This document shows, one piece after another, positions 35,305-44,616 of a stretch of 64,000 nt of DNA (position 1 is its first letter; each line of letters starts with the position of its first letter). The stretch comes from an uncultured Bacteroidota bacterium (GTDB lineage Bacteria; Bacteroidota; Bacteroidia; Flavobacteriales; Flavobacteriaceae). Position numbers and translations under genes: made by a program. The stretch lies in NCBI GenBank assembly GCA_902582405.1, contig CACHSA010000004.1, positions 35,301 to 99,300 of the forward strand, given 5' to 3'. The notes under the pieces are model-generated. The model searched no databases, was not told where the DNA came from, and was given only the letters and a program-made list of their open reading frames with translations.

Positions 35305-36750
35305 TTATCCTACAGAACCTTCCAATGATATTTCTAATAATTTTTGCGCCTCTACTGCAAATTCCATTGGTAATTTATTCAAAACTTCCTTACTGAATCC
35401 ATTTACAATAAGAGCAATAGCTTTTTCAGTATCAATTCCTCTCTGATTACAATAAAAAATTTGGTCCTCTCCAATCTTGCTTGTAGTTGCTTCGTGCTCA
35501 ATTTGAGCTGAATTATTTTTTGCTTCAATATATGGAAAAGTGTGAGCTCCACAAGAATTACCCATTAACAGTGAGTCACACTGTGAAAAATTTCTAGCGT
35601 TTTTTGCACCAGGATTTACTCTTACTAATCCTCTATAACTGTTTTGTGATTTTCCAGCTGAAATACCTTTTGATATTATCGTAGATTTAGTGTTTTTACC
35701 TATATGAATCATTTTTGTTCCAGTATCAGCTTGCTGAAAATTATTGGTGACTGCTATTGAATAAAATTCTCCAATTGAATTGTTGCCTTTTAGTATACAA
35801 GAAGGATATTTCCACGTAATAGCAGATCCGGTCTCAACTTGAGTCCAAGAAATCTTTGAGTTTTTATGACAAATACCTCTCTTTGTGACAAAATTAAAAA
35901 CACCTCCGTTACCATGCTTGTCACCAGGATACCAATTTTGAACAGTCGAATACTTAATTTCAGCATCATCCAGGGCAATTAATTCAACGCATGCAGCATG
36001 AAGTTGATTTTCATCTCTCGAAGGTGCAGTACATCCTTCAAGATAGGAAACATAACTACCCTTATCTGCAATTACGAGGGTCCTTTCAAATTGACCCGTA
36101 CCAGCCTGATTTATCCTAAAATAAGTTGATAGTTCCATTGGACATTTAACTCCCTTAGGAATATAACAAAAAGAGCCATCTGAAAAAACAGCTGAGTTTA
36201 AGGCAGCGAAAAAATTGTCTTTTGGAGGAATCACCGTTCCCAAATATTTTTTTACGAGCTCTGGATGTTCTTTAATAGCATCGGATATTGAACAAAAAAT
36301 TATTCCCTTTTTTTCTAAAGTGTCTCTAAAAGTAGTGGCTACAGAGACAGAATCCATAACAATGTCAACAGCAACACCAGATAATTTTTTTTGTTCATCA
36401 ATTGATATCCCAAGTTTGTTGAATGTTTCAATTAATTCAGGATCTACTTCATCTAAACTTTTATATTTTTCTTTCTTCTTAGGTGCCGAATAATAAGATA
36501 TATCTTGATAATCTGGTCTTTTATAATTTATGTTTGCCCAATCAGGTTCTTCCATTTTTTTCCAGGCGTTAAAAGCATTAATCCTCCATTCAAGCATCCA
36601 ATCAGGTTCGTTTTTTCTTTTGGAAATAGCAATAACAGTCTCTTCATTTAAACCCTTTGGAAAGGTTTCTGACTCTATATCTGTATAGAAACCATATTCA
36701 TATTCTTTAGTTTCTAATTCCTTTTTTAGTTCTTCTTCAGTATATGCCAT
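35305..36750 (-). CDS. sufB: Fe-S cluster assembly scaffold SufB
   Basis: The 481 residues match SufB in length and motifs: [49 protein letters not shown], and the C-terminal [22 protein letters not shown] with conserved His and Cys residues. The GCTAP cysteine is among those accepting sulfur from SufE. It is the second gene of the suf operon, 9 bp after the SufA-like gene. Confidence 0.97.
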   Translation of the reverse strand: MAYTEEELKKELETKEYEYGFYTDIESETFPKGLNEETVIAISKRKNEPDWMLEWRINAFNAWKKMEEPDWANINYKRPDYQDISYYSAPKKKEKYKSLDEVDPELIETFNKLGISIDEQKKLSGVAVDIVMDSVSVATTFRDTLEKKGIIFCSISDAIKEHPELVKKYLGTVIPPKDNFFAALNSAVFSDGSFCYIPKGVKCPMELSTYFRINQAGTGQFERTLVIADKGSYVSYLEGCTAPSRDENQLHAACVELIALDDAEIKYSTVQNWYPGDKHGNGGVFNFVTKRGICHKNSKISWTQVETGSAITWKYPSCILKGNNSIGEFYSIAVTNNFQQADTGTKMIHIGKNTKSTIISKGISAGKSQNSYRGLVRVNPGAKNARNFSQCDSLLMGNSCGAHTFPYIEAKNNSAQIEHEATTSKIGEDQIFYCNQRGIDTEKAIALIVNGFSKEVLNKLPMEFAVEAQKLLEISLEGSVG

Positions 36751-36759
36751 AATTATATT

Positions 36760-37089
36760 TTAAAGGGAAAAACTTTCACCACAGCCGCAGGTTCTGTTAG
36801 CATTTGGGTTATTGAAAACAAATCCTTTTCCATTTAAACCACCTGAATAATCTAAAATTGTCCCCACTAAATAAAGTAAACTTTTTTTATCGACTAAAAT
36901 TTTTACTCCGTTATCTTCAAACAGACGGTCTTCAATAAGTTGATTCGAATCAAATTTTAATTCATATGATAATCCTGAACATCCACCACTTTTAACCCCA
37001 ACTCTAACAAAATCTTGTATAGGGTTGAAACCATCCTCCTTCATTAGGGAGGAAACCATGTCTCTAGCGATATTTGAAACTTTAATCAA
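36760..37089 (-). CDS. sufA: A-type Fe-S carrier (SufA/IscA-like), TTG start
   Basis: The 109-residue protein has the three A-type ligand cysteines: one in SGGCSGLSY and two in RTCGCGESF at the C-terminus. It carries or delivers [2Fe-2S]/[4Fe-4S] clusters. Translation must begin at TTG 37089: an in-frame TAA immediately precedes it and the next Met is residue 11, inside the conserved region. A clear promoter lies 15 bp upstream. It leads the operon sufA-B-C-D-S-E-DUF59-DUF2480-glycosyltransferase. Confidence 0.93.
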   Translation of the reverse strand: MIKVSNIARDMVSSLMKEDGFNPIQDFVRVGVKSGGCSGLSYELKFDSNQLIEDRLFEDNGVKILVDKKSLLYLVGTILDYSGGLNGKGFVFNNPNANRTCGCGESFSL

Positions 37090-37103
37090 TTATATTTTTT
37101 ATG

Positions 37104-37134
37104 CAAATATAATTTTAATTAAAGCTCTAATCAA
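37104..37134 (-). promoter_or_regulatory. promoter of the suf operon (TTG-N20-TATATTTG)
   Basis: On the minus strand TATATTTG occupies 37111-37104 and TTG lies at 37134-37132, with a 20-nt spacer. This is the Bacteroidota primary-sigma promoter form. The predicted start of transcription near 37097 leaves a leader of about 8-10 nt before the TTG start codon. No Fur- or IscR-like palindrome is apparent beside it. Confidence 0.6.
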
Positions 37135-37174
37135 GCGAAATCATAGATATAATTAATATTATTATCTAGGAATT

Positions 37175-38494
37175 CTATTTAAAAAAAGCCAAAAAAATAT
37201 CCTTCCCACCTTTGTTTTCAATAAAATAATCTTCTTTGCTGTCACTATATCCAGCTACAATAATTTCATTTTCATTAAAGTGAATTAGTGAATTAGCGAT
37301 ATCCTCTCCTTCTGCTCCTATTTCGAAAATTTCTTTAAGAATTCTATTTTTTGATAATTGAATCAATACCGCATCATTTTTTCCTTTATTGAAATTAAAA
37401 TCAAAATCTCTACTCCTACTGTGGCCTGTTAACCATAGATTATCTTTACTGTCTATTTCTATTTTTTTTCCTTTATCAAAATTTGATCCTCCAAATGTTT
37501 GTTCACTCAACAAATTGCCATCTGAATCTATTGTCAGTAACCAAAAATCAGAACTCCCCATTTGAAATGAAATATTTTTATCATTACTCAAAGTACTTCC
37601 AAGAATATGAATTTTTTTATCTGAAGATTGGATTATTGAGTTCGCTGTCTCATATTTTGAGCCCCCATATGAACGTTCCCATAATAAATCTCCATTAGAA
37701 CTTAATTTAATTACCCAAATATCATAACTTCCTTTGGGAGAGCTTATGTCTATATCATTACTCTCTGAGGACCCCACTATTATAAAGTCTCCATCGGAAG
37801 TCTCAACTGAATCATATGACCTATCATTATTTGTTCCTCCAAAATATTTTCTCCACAAAATATTTCCACCTAAATCTATTTTATGACACCAAAATTCTCC
37901 AACTCCATGTTTAATAGACTTAACCACTTTTTTAGTGGACCCTAAACCTCTTGATGCAGTTACATCCAAAAAACCATTAAAAAATAAGTTCCCATCTTTT
38001 GTTTTAATTATATTATAAGCATGATCGTGCCCAGAAAAACCATAACTTTTTTCCCAAATTATGTCACCCTTCGAATCAATCAATATTACCCAATTATCGT
38101 GAAAACCTTCATTATTCGATGCATCTCCATCATTACTCATAGAGTATCCTAATAAAGCATAACCAATCCCAGAAACTTCAACAACAGATTGACCTCTGTC
38201 ATCTCTTGAGCCACCATAATTTTTAACCCACTCTAAGTATTTGTCGCTATCAAATTTCATTAGTATAATATCTGATTCTAAACCCATTTTGTTTTGAATC
38301 AATCCATCATTACTTGTTGAGCTTCCAATTACCATAAAACCACCGTCTGAAGTATTTATAATATCTTTTGCTTCATCATCATTACTTCCTCCAAAAGATT
38401 TAATATAATTTAGTTCGTAATTTTTATTTTCATTAGATAATTCACTTTTTACACATCCAAGGAAAAAAGTAAAGATGAACATAGTTTTCAACAT
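37175..38494 (-). CDS. lipoprotein with seven-fold repeat, predicted beta-propeller
   Basis: The 439 residues begin with a lipoprotein signal (FFLGC). The rest consists of seven repeats of about 55-60 residues with the pattern FGGSNDDxAxxI-x-SDGGFMVIGSSxSNDG-x-GxxDxxIxxxDSxGNxLWE. The seventh is shorter and closes at the C-terminus. Seven blades suggest a closed beta-propeller. Similar repeats occur in surface proteins of Bacteroidota that are annotated as delta-60 or SBBP-like. No enzyme residues are recognisable. It overlaps the upstream LVIVD-type lipoprotein gene by 1 bp (TAATG), so the two are coupled. Confidence 0.75.
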   Translation of the reverse strand: MLKTMFIFTFFLGCVKSELSNENKNYELNYIKSFGGSNDDEAKDIINTSDGGFMVIGSSTSNDGLIQNKMGLESDIILMKFDSDKYLEWVKNYGGSRDDRGQSVVEVSGIGYALLGYSMSNDGDASNNEGFHDNWVILIDSKGDIIWEKSYGFSGHDHAYNIIKTKDGNLFFNGFLDVTASRGLGSTKKVVKSIKHGVGEFWCHKIDLGGNILWRKYFGGTNNDRSYDSVETSDGDFIIVGSSESNDIDISSPKGSYDIWVIKLSSNGDLLWERSYGGSKYETANSIIQSSDKKIHILGSTLSNDKNISFQMGSSDFWLLTIDSDGNLLSEQTFGGSNFDKGKKIEIDSKDNLWLTGHSRSRDFDFNFNKGKNDAVLIQLSKNRILKEIFEIGAEGEDIANSLIHFNENEIIVAGYSDSKEDYFIENKGGKDIFLAFFK

Positions 38495-39804
38495 TATTGT
38501 TTTTTTTTGATTAAAAACAACCCCCTATTAATGTCACTAACAGCAAGCACTCCACTTTCAAAAAAAGGATAACTATTCCAAACACCTTCAAAAGAAGCAT
38601 CATCATTCTCTGGGTGGGTATCAAAAAAGGCTTCTTCAATGATTTCTTGATTTTCAATATTTTCAATATTAAATTCTCTGAGTCCAGCTGTATAGTTCGA
38701 TAAATAAAGCTTGTTAGACTTTATATATAGATTGTGATCTATTGCATCTGTTTTCCCTTCATGAACAAAATGTATTTTAGGGTTTTTTAAATCCTTTAAA
38801 TCAAAAGTTATAATTCTTGTTTTATTACCATACCTTAATTCGTCTAATTCGTCCCCTAGATAAAAATAACGATGATTCTCATCAATCCATCCTTGATGTG
38901 TATATCCTCCATAACTGTAAGATATTGTTGAAATTATTTGAGGATTTGTTTTTTCTGTCACATCAAGAATAATTAATTGGTTGGTTTCTCCACCATCACT
39001 GTTGCTGCCTAGTAAAATCTCTCTACCAAGATAGTTTTGGTCCTCACCTCCGTAGGTTATAATCTGTGCATCATGAATATAAGAGGTATCCGAGAAACCT
39101 CCTTTTAAAATTGGTTGTTCGGGAAATGAAATGTCGTAAAAAACAGGGCCTCCTTCATACAATGCTGAACCAAGAATATAGGCAAACCCAGTGGAGATAT
39201 TTATTGCGATGTTATGTGCATTGCCAAAATCGTTAGCAATATAATCTTCATTGAAGATTTCAAATTCGTCTGAATCGAGAAGTCTATTTAAATTAAACAC
39301 TTGTAAACCATGACCAGATGCTTCACTTACAACAAATGCATAATTATTATATATTTTTACATCCCTCCAGTCACTTGGATCAGTGGCTGATAAAAGTTTC
39401 CCAACTAAAATTACTTTTTGCGGGTCAGTTATATCTAAAAATGCCAATCCATCATTTAACCCCTGTAAAACAAATTCTCTTTTTGAATTAGAATCTATCC
39501 ATCCCCAATTATCATTTGCCGATTCACTTCCAAAAAAAGATAATGGAATCCAACTTAAAAGATCATAATCTTTACATGGATATTCATTTGCAAATCCTTC
39601 AACACAACTAATTTTCTCGAAACCAAACACCTTTTTTTCTGTGTTGTTTTGATTCTCTTCTTGTACTCTTTCGAGTTCTTCAAAATTATTTGCAGACAAA
39701 TCATTTTTACTGCACTGAATAGTGGCAAATAATAAAATAAAATTGATAATCAAGTTTATTTCAATTTTAGAGAATATATATCTAACTTTTCCGGATCTTA
39801 TCAT
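38494..39804 (-). CDS. choice-of-anchor B (LVIVD-repeat) lipoprotein
   Basis: The 436-residue protein has a signal region with a lipobox-like ATIQC near residue 32. The mature part shows GLAFLDITDPQKVILVGKL, HGLQVFNLNRLL, GPVFYDISFPEQPILKGGF and LIILDVTEKTNPQIIST, which are LVIVD-type propeller repeats. The motifs SYIHDAQIITY and HQGWIDENHRYFYLGDELDE are the landmarks of the choice-of-anchor B family. These proteins are surface or secreted and have no established activity. It is translationally coupled to the second propeller lipoprotein. Confidence 0.85.
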   Translation of the reverse strand: MIRSGKVRYIFSKIEINLIINFILLFATIQCSKNDLSANNFEELERVQEENQNNTEKKVFGFEKISCVEGFANEYPCKDYDLLSWIPLSFFGSESANDNWGWIDSNSKREFVLQGLNDGLAFLDITDPQKVILVGKLLSATDPSDWRDVKIYNNYAFVVSEASGHGLQVFNLNRLLDSDEFEIFNEDYIANDFGNAHNIAINISTGFAYILGSALYEGGPVFYDISFPEQPILKGGFSDTSYIHDAQIITYGGEDQNYLGREILLGSNSDGGETNQLIILDVTEKTNPQIISTISYSYGGYTHQGWIDENHRYFYLGDELDELRYGNKTRIITFDLKDLKNPKIHFVHEGKTDAIDHNLYIKSNKLYLSNYTAGLREFNIENIENQEIIEEAFFDTHPENDDASFEGVWNSYPFFESGVLAVSDINRGLFLIKKKQ

Positions 39805-39840
39805 TAGTTAATGTTAAATTAAGCAAATCTTTATTTCAAA

Positions 39841-40875
39841 ATGTCCAAAAAAAAAAATAATTACACTTCTTTGTCCTCGGTTGGTGAGTTTGGATTAATT
39901 AAGAGAATCCAATCCAATTTTGATTTAAAAAATTCATCTAGCATACTTGGTATTGGTGATGACGCAGCGGTAATAGATAGTAAAAATAAGACTGTTGTAT
40001 CCACGGATATGCTAGTAGAAAATATACATTTTAATCTGATGTACGTCCCATTGAAGCATTTGGGTTATAAGTCCGTTATCGTCAATTTATCAGATATTTT
40101 TGCTATGAATGCAAAACCAGAACAAATAACTGTTAGCTTGTCAGTATCAAACAGATTTACTCTTGAAGCGGTGGATGAATTATACAGTGGAATTAAATTA
40201 GCATGTGAAAAATACAAAGTTGATCTAATTGGAGGGGATACTACATCTTCTGAAAAAGGGTTAATAATATCAATAACTGCAATTGGGACTTCTGAAAAAG
40301 ATAGATTGGTTTATCGTTCAGGTGCAAAAAAAAATGATCTTGTCGCAGTTACAGGCAATCTTGGAGCCGCATACATGGGTCTTCAAATTTTAGAAAGAGA
40401 AAAGGAAGTGTTTAAAGTTAATCCACAATCACAGCCTAATCTTGATAAATATACGTACTGTATTCAAAGACAACTAAAGCCCGAAGCCAGACATGATGTT
40501 TTTAAGTATTTTAAAGAAAATAAAATTACCCCCACCTCAATGATAGATATTAGCGACGGTCTATCCTCTGAAATTTTACACATAAGTGAAAAATCTAAAG
40601 TAGGTATTCATATTTACGAAGATAAAATACCAATAGACAATGAGACTATTAAAATTTGTAATGAATTTAAATTAAATGAGTTGACAGCGGCTCTAAATGG
40701 AGGTGAAGATTATGAGATTTTGTTCACCATTGATCAGTCAGATTATGAGCTAGTTAAAAAAAGTGAAATTATAAGTATCATTGGTCATGTAACAAAAATT
40801 GAAGATGGCAATAAATTAATTACGAGTTTAGATCAGGTAATTGATTTAACAGCACAAGGATGGTCAAAAATCTAA
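39841..40875 (+). CDS. thiL: thiamine-monophosphate kinase
   Basis: The 344 residues include FGLIKRIQ, LGIGDDAAVID (metal/ATP site), STDMLVENIHF, the VNLSDIFAMNAKPEQ segment, GGDTTSS, and MIDISDGLSSEILHI, all standard for ThiL of the PurM/ThiL fold. It phosphorylates thiamine monophosphate to the active diphosphate cofactor. It stands between divergent propeller genes and the convergent ZIP gene (2 bp). Length and motif order are normal. Confidence 0.96.
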   Translation: MSKKKNNYTSLSSVGEFGLIKRIQSNFDLKNSSSILGIGDDAAVIDSKNKTVVSTDMLVENIHFNLMYVPLKHLGYKSVIVNLSDIFAMNAKPEQITVSLSVSNRFTLEAVDELYSGIKLACEKYKVDLIGGDTTSSEKGLIISITAIGTSEKDRLVYRSGAKKNDLVAVTGNLGAAYMGLQILEREKEVFKVNPQSQPNLDKYTYCIQRQLKPEARHDVFKYFKENKITPTSMIDISDGLSSEILHISEKSKVGIHIYEDKIPIDNETIKICNEFKLNELTAALNGGEDYEILFTIDQSDYELVKKSEIISIIGHVTKIEDGNKLITSLDQVIDLTAQGWSKI

Positions 40876-40877
40876 AC

Positions 40878-41693
40878 TTATCCCAGTGCAACATCAAGAG
40901 ACATCATAATTATAAATCCTAATATAAATCCCATTGTTGCAAAATCTGTATACTTGTCCTGTTGTGCCTCTGGAATTACTTCTTCAATAACAACAAAAAT
41001 CATAGCACCTGCTGCAAATGACAGAGCGTAAGGTAATAATGGTGAAAAAAAAGTTACAGCAAATGCCCCTAGTACAGCAGCCAAAGGTTCTACAATTGCA
41101 GATAACTGACCATACCAAAATGATTTAATACGACTGGCTCCAAGTCTTCTCATTGGCATTGAAACAGCTATCCCTTCAGGAAAATTTTGAATTCCAATTC
41201 CCAAGGCCAATACTACCGCACCCGATATTGTCGCCTCTGGTAAACCTAAGGAAACTCCTCCGAATAAAACCCCTACAGCTAATCCCTCTGGGATATTGTG
41301 AAGTGTGATCGCTAGAACGAGTAATGTTGTTTTGTGCCATGGCGTTTTTATACCCTCACTATCTTTAAAATTAATGTGAATATGAGGAAGAATTTTGTCT
41401 AGTAAAAAAATAAATAATGCTCCTAGTGCAAATCCAACTGAGGCTGGTAATACTTTTATAAATCCGTCACCCGGACTCATTTCAATCCCAGGGGCTAAAA
41501 GACTCCAAAAACTTGCAGCAACCATTACACCTCCAGTAAAACCGAGTAATCCATCAAGCAACATCCTGTTTAATTTTTTAATAAAAAAAACCAAAGATGC
41601 ACCTAATGCTGTCATGAACCAAGTGAAAATTGTAGCATAAAATGCTCCAAGGATTGGATGTTGATTTTCAAAAAAAATAATTACATCTTTCAT
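40878..41693 (-). CDS. ZIP-family metal transporter
   Basis: This 271-residue protein has eight predicted membrane helices and the ZIP signature helices: ITLHNIPEGLAVGVLFG (helix 4, HNxPEG) and GIGIQNFPEGIAVSMPM (helix 5). These His, Asn and Glu residues bind Zn2+ or other divalent cations. ZIP proteins move zinc, iron or manganese into the cytoplasm. The specific metal is not evident. It is a single-gene unit by position, convergent with thiL. Confidence 0.92.
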   Translation of the reverse strand: MKDVIIFFENQHPILGAFYATIFTWFMTALGASLVFFIKKLNRMLLDGLLGFTGGVMVAASFWSLLAPGIEMSPGDGFIKVLPASVGFALGALFIFLLDKILPHIHINFKDSEGIKTPWHKTTLLVLAITLHNIPEGLAVGVLFGGVSLGLPEATISGAVVLALGIGIQNFPEGIAVSMPMRRLGASRIKSFWYGQLSAIVEPLAAVLGAFAVTFFSPLLPYALSFAAGAMIFVVIEEVIPEAQQDKYTDFATMGFILGFIIMMSLDVALG

Positions 41694-41777
41694 TTTTAAA
41701 AAAAAAGTTCACCAGCGCTAAACTATAAAAATTATTGTAAAATCGGGAACTTAAATAAAAGTTAAAAAGCAAATGTT

Positions 41778-41785
41778 TAATTTTG
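41778..41785 (+). promoter_or_regulatory. -7 box TAATTTTG just upstream of lycopene cyclase
   Basis: TAATTTTG fits TAnnTTTG and ends 4 bp before the ATG at 41790, so transcription would begin at or very near the start codon (leaderless mRNA). No -33 TTG is present at the normal distance, which lowers confidence. Confidence 0.4.
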
Positions 41786-41789
41786 ATTT

Positions 41790-42941
41790 ATGAGTGAAGA
41801 AAACTTTTATGATATAATTATTTGTGGTGGTGGTATCACTGGTTTGTTATTAGCCAAAAAAATAACTGATGATATCTATTTTAAAAATCATAAAATAGCT
41901 TTAATCGAAAAAGAAGATAAAAATAAAAATGACAGAACCATTAGTTTTTGGGAAGAAGGTAAAGGAGAATGGGATAGTATTATTTGCGGTAGTTGGAACA
42001 ATGCAAATTTTATTTCAGATGAATATGAATCATCTTTTGAGCTAAAACCATATACTTATAAAACTATTCGAGGAATTGACTTTTACAATTATTTCAAAAA
42101 AGATTTAAGTAACAAAAATAATTTTAAAATAGTAAAGGATAACATTTTAAAAATTAGATCAGATAACAGCTTTAGTTATGTTAAAACAATTAATAAAGAA
42201 TATAAAGCACCTAGCGTCTTCTCTAGTATACCAAACTTAGAATATAAAAATCAAACATCTATTCCAGTTTTACAACAACACTTTATTGGTTGGTTTGTAA
42301 AAACAGAAAATTTAATTTTTGATCCCAATAAATTAATTTTTATGGATTTTAGTGTTCCCCAAAAAGGGAATACTAGATTTATGTATATTTTGCCTTTTGA
42401 TAGAAATTTTGCTCTAGTTGAGTATACTCTGTTTTCGAAAAAAACACTTGAAAAGGAGGAATACGAAAACAATATTAAACAGTATTTGGAAGATAAAAAT
42501 GCAGGTGAATTTAAGGTTGTTGAAAAAGAAGCAGGATCGATTCCAATGACGGGGTATAACTTTTCAAAACATAATAATTCAACTCTGCTTCATATTGGAA
42601 CATCCGGTGGATGGACAAAGGCAAGCACCGGATTTACTTTTAAAAAGTCAATAAACAAAATTGAACACTTGATACAGTATTTGAAAAGTAATAAGTCTCT
42701 TGATAAGTTTCAAAATAAAACAAAATTTGATTTTTATGATCTGCTTTTTTTGGACGTCCTTTATCACCACAATGAGAAAGGAAAGTCACTTTTTTCAGGA
42801 ATGTTTAAAAAAAATAAGCCGCAAAGGATATTCCGATTTCTAGATGAAAAGTCTACTTTTTCTGAAGATGTTCATCTTATGTTATCATTTCCGATAGGTA
42901 AATTTGTGAAAGCTTTAATTAAAAACTTTTCAATATTATAA
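41790..42941 (+). CDS. crtY: lycopene cyclase family protein
   Basis: The 383-residue flavoprotein has an N-terminal dinucleotide-binding motif (IIICGGGITGLLLAKKI), DRTISFWEEGKGEWD, and QQHFIGWFVKTE followed by MDFSVPQKGNTRFMYILPF, which are hallmarks of CrtY-type lycopene cyclase. It closes the ends of lycopene to beta-ionone rings, giving beta-carotene. The polyprenyl synthase that supplies precursor is tail to tail with it (6-bp overlap). Beta-carotene would be the source of zeaxanthin pigment or retinal; those genes are not in the window. Confidence 0.9.
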   Translation: MSEENFYDIIICGGGITGLLLAKKITDDIYFKNHKIALIEKEDKNKNDRTISFWEEGKGEWDSIICGSWNNANFISDEYESSFELKPYTYKTIRGIDFYNYFKKDLSNKNNFKIVKDNILKIRSDNSFSYVKTINKEYKAPSVFSSIPNLEYKNQTSIPVLQQHFIGWFVKTENLIFDPNKLIFMDFSVPQKGNTRFMYILPFDRNFALVEYTLFSKKTLEKEEYENNIKQYLEDKNAGEFKVVEKEAGSIPMTGYNFSKHNNSTLLHIGTSGGWTKASTGFTFKKSINKIEHLIQYLKSNKSLDKFQNKTKFDFYDLLFLDVLYHHNEKGKSLFSGMFKKNKPQRIFRFLDEKSTFSEDVHLMLSFPIGKFVKALIKNFSIL

Positions 42942-43904
42942 TTTTCGATTCAATATAGTTTTAAAAAGATCGAAAAATTGTTTTTGTTTTTTTATTTCAA
43001 TAGGAAGGTTGTTTATTGAAATTAAAATTTTATTATTATAATTATCAATTATATTTTTTAAATAAATATCTGATTTATTTTTTTTGAAAATTTTTACGAC
43101 CTCCCTCCTTTTTTTGTCAAAATGCTTAGATTCAGAGTTATACAAATTTAGAAGAGACTCGACATCATCCTTAGATCCATTTTCGATAGAGTGAATGAAA
43201 AATAATGTTCTTTTATTTTCTTGTATGTCTCCACCACTGACTTTTCCAAAAATGTTTTCCTCGCCAAATACATCTAAGTAATCATCTTGTAATTGGAACA
43301 AAATCCCCAAATTCAAACCAAATTCGTAGAAGGATTGGCATACATTTTCATCAGCACCTACTGCAAGTACACCCATTTTAAGTGCAGCACCAATTAAAAC
43401 AGCAGTTTTTAACTTAATCATTTCAAAGTATTGTGATTCGTTAATATCAATTTTATCTGTAAAATTCATATCCATTTGTTGCCCCTTGCAAACATCCAAT
43501 GCGCTATCTGTTAATACTTTATTCATTTTAAAATAAGTCTCTGAATTATAAGTTTCAAGTGATTTGTAAGATAATATCAGCATAGCATCTCCAGACAAAA
43601 TAGCGCTATTTCTATTCCATTTTTTATGAACTGATAATCTACCCCGTCGATACAATGCATTATCCATAATATCGTCATGTACTAAGGAAAAATTATGAAA
43701 GATTTCTATTGCTAAAGCTGCAGGTAAAGCTTTTTCAAAATTATTTGCAATAGAATCTGCCGCCATTAAAGCTAAAACAGGTCTAACTCTTTTACCTTTA
43801 TTTTGCAAGCTATATATAACGGGTTCAAACAAACTGCTTGATGAATATTTAGCAATTTCATTTTCTAAATAACTTTCAAAAATTTCCTTAAATGAGCTTG
43901 ACAA
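42936..43904 (-). CDS. polyprenyl diphosphate synthase (GGPP/FPP type)
   Basis: The 322-residue protein contains the first Asp-rich motif HDDIMDNA and the second QLQDDYLDVFG, each preceded by the usual GKRVRPVLALMAA and LKTAVLIGAALKMG segments. It condenses isopentenyl diphosphate with allylic diphosphates; chain length cannot be assigned safely, but the lycopene cyclase neighbour suggests geranylgeranyl diphosphate. The start is a TTG at 43904, with a -7 box TATTTTTG at 43926-43919. It is divergent from the tetR-efflux operon. Confidence 0.93.
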   Translation of the reverse strand: MSSSFKEIFESYLENEIAKYSSSSLFEPVIYSLQNKGKRVRPVLALMAADSIANNFEKALPAALAIEIFHNFSLVHDDIMDNALYRRGRLSVHKKWNRNSAILSGDAMLILSYKSLETYNSETYFKMNKVLTDSALDVCKGQQMDMNFTDKIDINESQYFEMIKLKTAVLIGAALKMGVLAVGADENVCQSFYEFGLNLGILFQLQDDYLDVFGEENIFGKVSGGDIQENKRTLFFIHSIENGSKDDVESLLNLYNSESKHFDKKRREVVKIFKKNKSDIYLKNIIDNYNNKILISINNLPIEIKKQKQFFDLFKTILNRKL

Positions 43905-43918
43905 AACTTTATTTAAAA

Positions 43919-43926
43919 CAAAAATA
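43919..43926 (-). promoter_or_regulatory. -7 box TATTTTTG for the polyprenyl synthase gene
   Basis: CAAAAATA on the plus strand reads TATTTTTG on the minus strand (TAnnTTTG), ending 14 bp before the TTG start at 43904. No clear -33 partner is seen. Confidence 0.4.
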
Positions 43927-43959
43927 AATTAAAAAAGAACTTTTAGTTAAAAAAACCGA

Positions 43960-43987
43960 GGAAACTTTTTTGGTATTTAAAGTTTCC
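43960..43987. promoter_or_regulatory. predicted TetR operator: 9-bp inverted repeat spanning the -33 box
   Basis: GGAAACTTT at 43960-43968 and AAAGTTTCC at 43979-43987 are perfect inverted repeats with a 10-nt centre. The centre contains the -33 TTG (43970-43972) of the tetR promoter. The 28-bp span is suitable for a TetR dimer pair, and binding there would block RNA polymerase. It therefore looks like an autoregulatory operator for the efflux operon. Confidence 0.6.
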
Positions 43988-43999
43988 AATTTATATTTG
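43970..43999 (+). promoter_or_regulatory. promoter of the tetR-efflux operon (TTG-N19-TATATTTG)
   Basis: TTG at 43970-43972 and TATATTTG at 43992-43999 are 19 nt apart. The ATG at 44010 lies only 10 nt past the -7 box, so the transcript has a leader of a few bases at most. Confidence 0.65.
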
Positions 44000-44009
44000 C
44001 ACCCTTAAA

Positions 44010-44615
44010 ATGAAAGATAACATACTAAACATTTCAAGCCAGCTATTTTTAGAAATAGGATTTAAAAATGTTACGATGGATGACATCGCTGAAAAAATGG
44101 GCATCTCTAAAAAAACAATTTATTCCTACTTTAAGAATAAATATGAGCTTGTTAAAGAAAGTACTCAACTCATTTTCGAAAATGCTTGTAATGATATCGA
44201 AAGAATTAAAAAATCAGCAAAGCACCCTATTGAAGAATTGTATTGTGTTAAGTCTGAAGTTCTAAAGTATTTTCAAAATGAAAAAAGTTCACCGGTTTAT
44301 CAAATGCAAAAATATTATCCTGAAATTTATAATCATATTAAAAATCAGGAATATACGAGACTTGGATTTTTAGTTAAATCCAGTTTAAATGAAGGAATTG
44401 AAACTGGATTGTTTAGAAAAAATATTGATATTGACTTTGTCTCAAGACTATATATGAACGGAATGAGAGGGATTCGTGACATCGATGTATTTCCCCCTGA
44501 AAATTTTGATATTAAAATTTTAATTGAGAGTTATTTAGAATACCATGCTAGGGCTATTGTCACAAAAAAAGGCCTTACAATTTTAAACGAATTTATTTCA
44601 AAAAGTACTTTATAG
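44010..44615 (+). CDS. TetR/AcrR-family transcriptional regulator
   Basis: The 201 residues have an N-terminal helix-turn-helix: FLEIGFKNVTMDDIAEKMGISKKTIYSYFKNKYELVK, with the recognition helix KKTIYSYF. The remainder is an all-helical ligand/dimer domain. As the first gene of an operon with TolC, membrane-fusion and RND genes (1-bp spacers), it should repress efflux and be released by a ligand. An inverted repeat over its own promoter is a likely binding site. The AcrR-like assignment is by context. Confidence 0.94.
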   Translation: MKDNILNISSQLFLEIGFKNVTMDDIAEKMGISKKTIYSYFKNKYELVKESTQLIFENACNDIERIKKSAKHPIEELYCVKSEVLKYFQNEKSSPVYQMQKYYPEIYNHIKNQEYTRLGFLVKSSLNEGIETGLFRKNIDIDFVSRLYMNGMRGIRDIDVFPPENFDIKILIESYLEYHARAIVTKKGLTILNEFISKSTL

Positions 44616-44616
44616 A

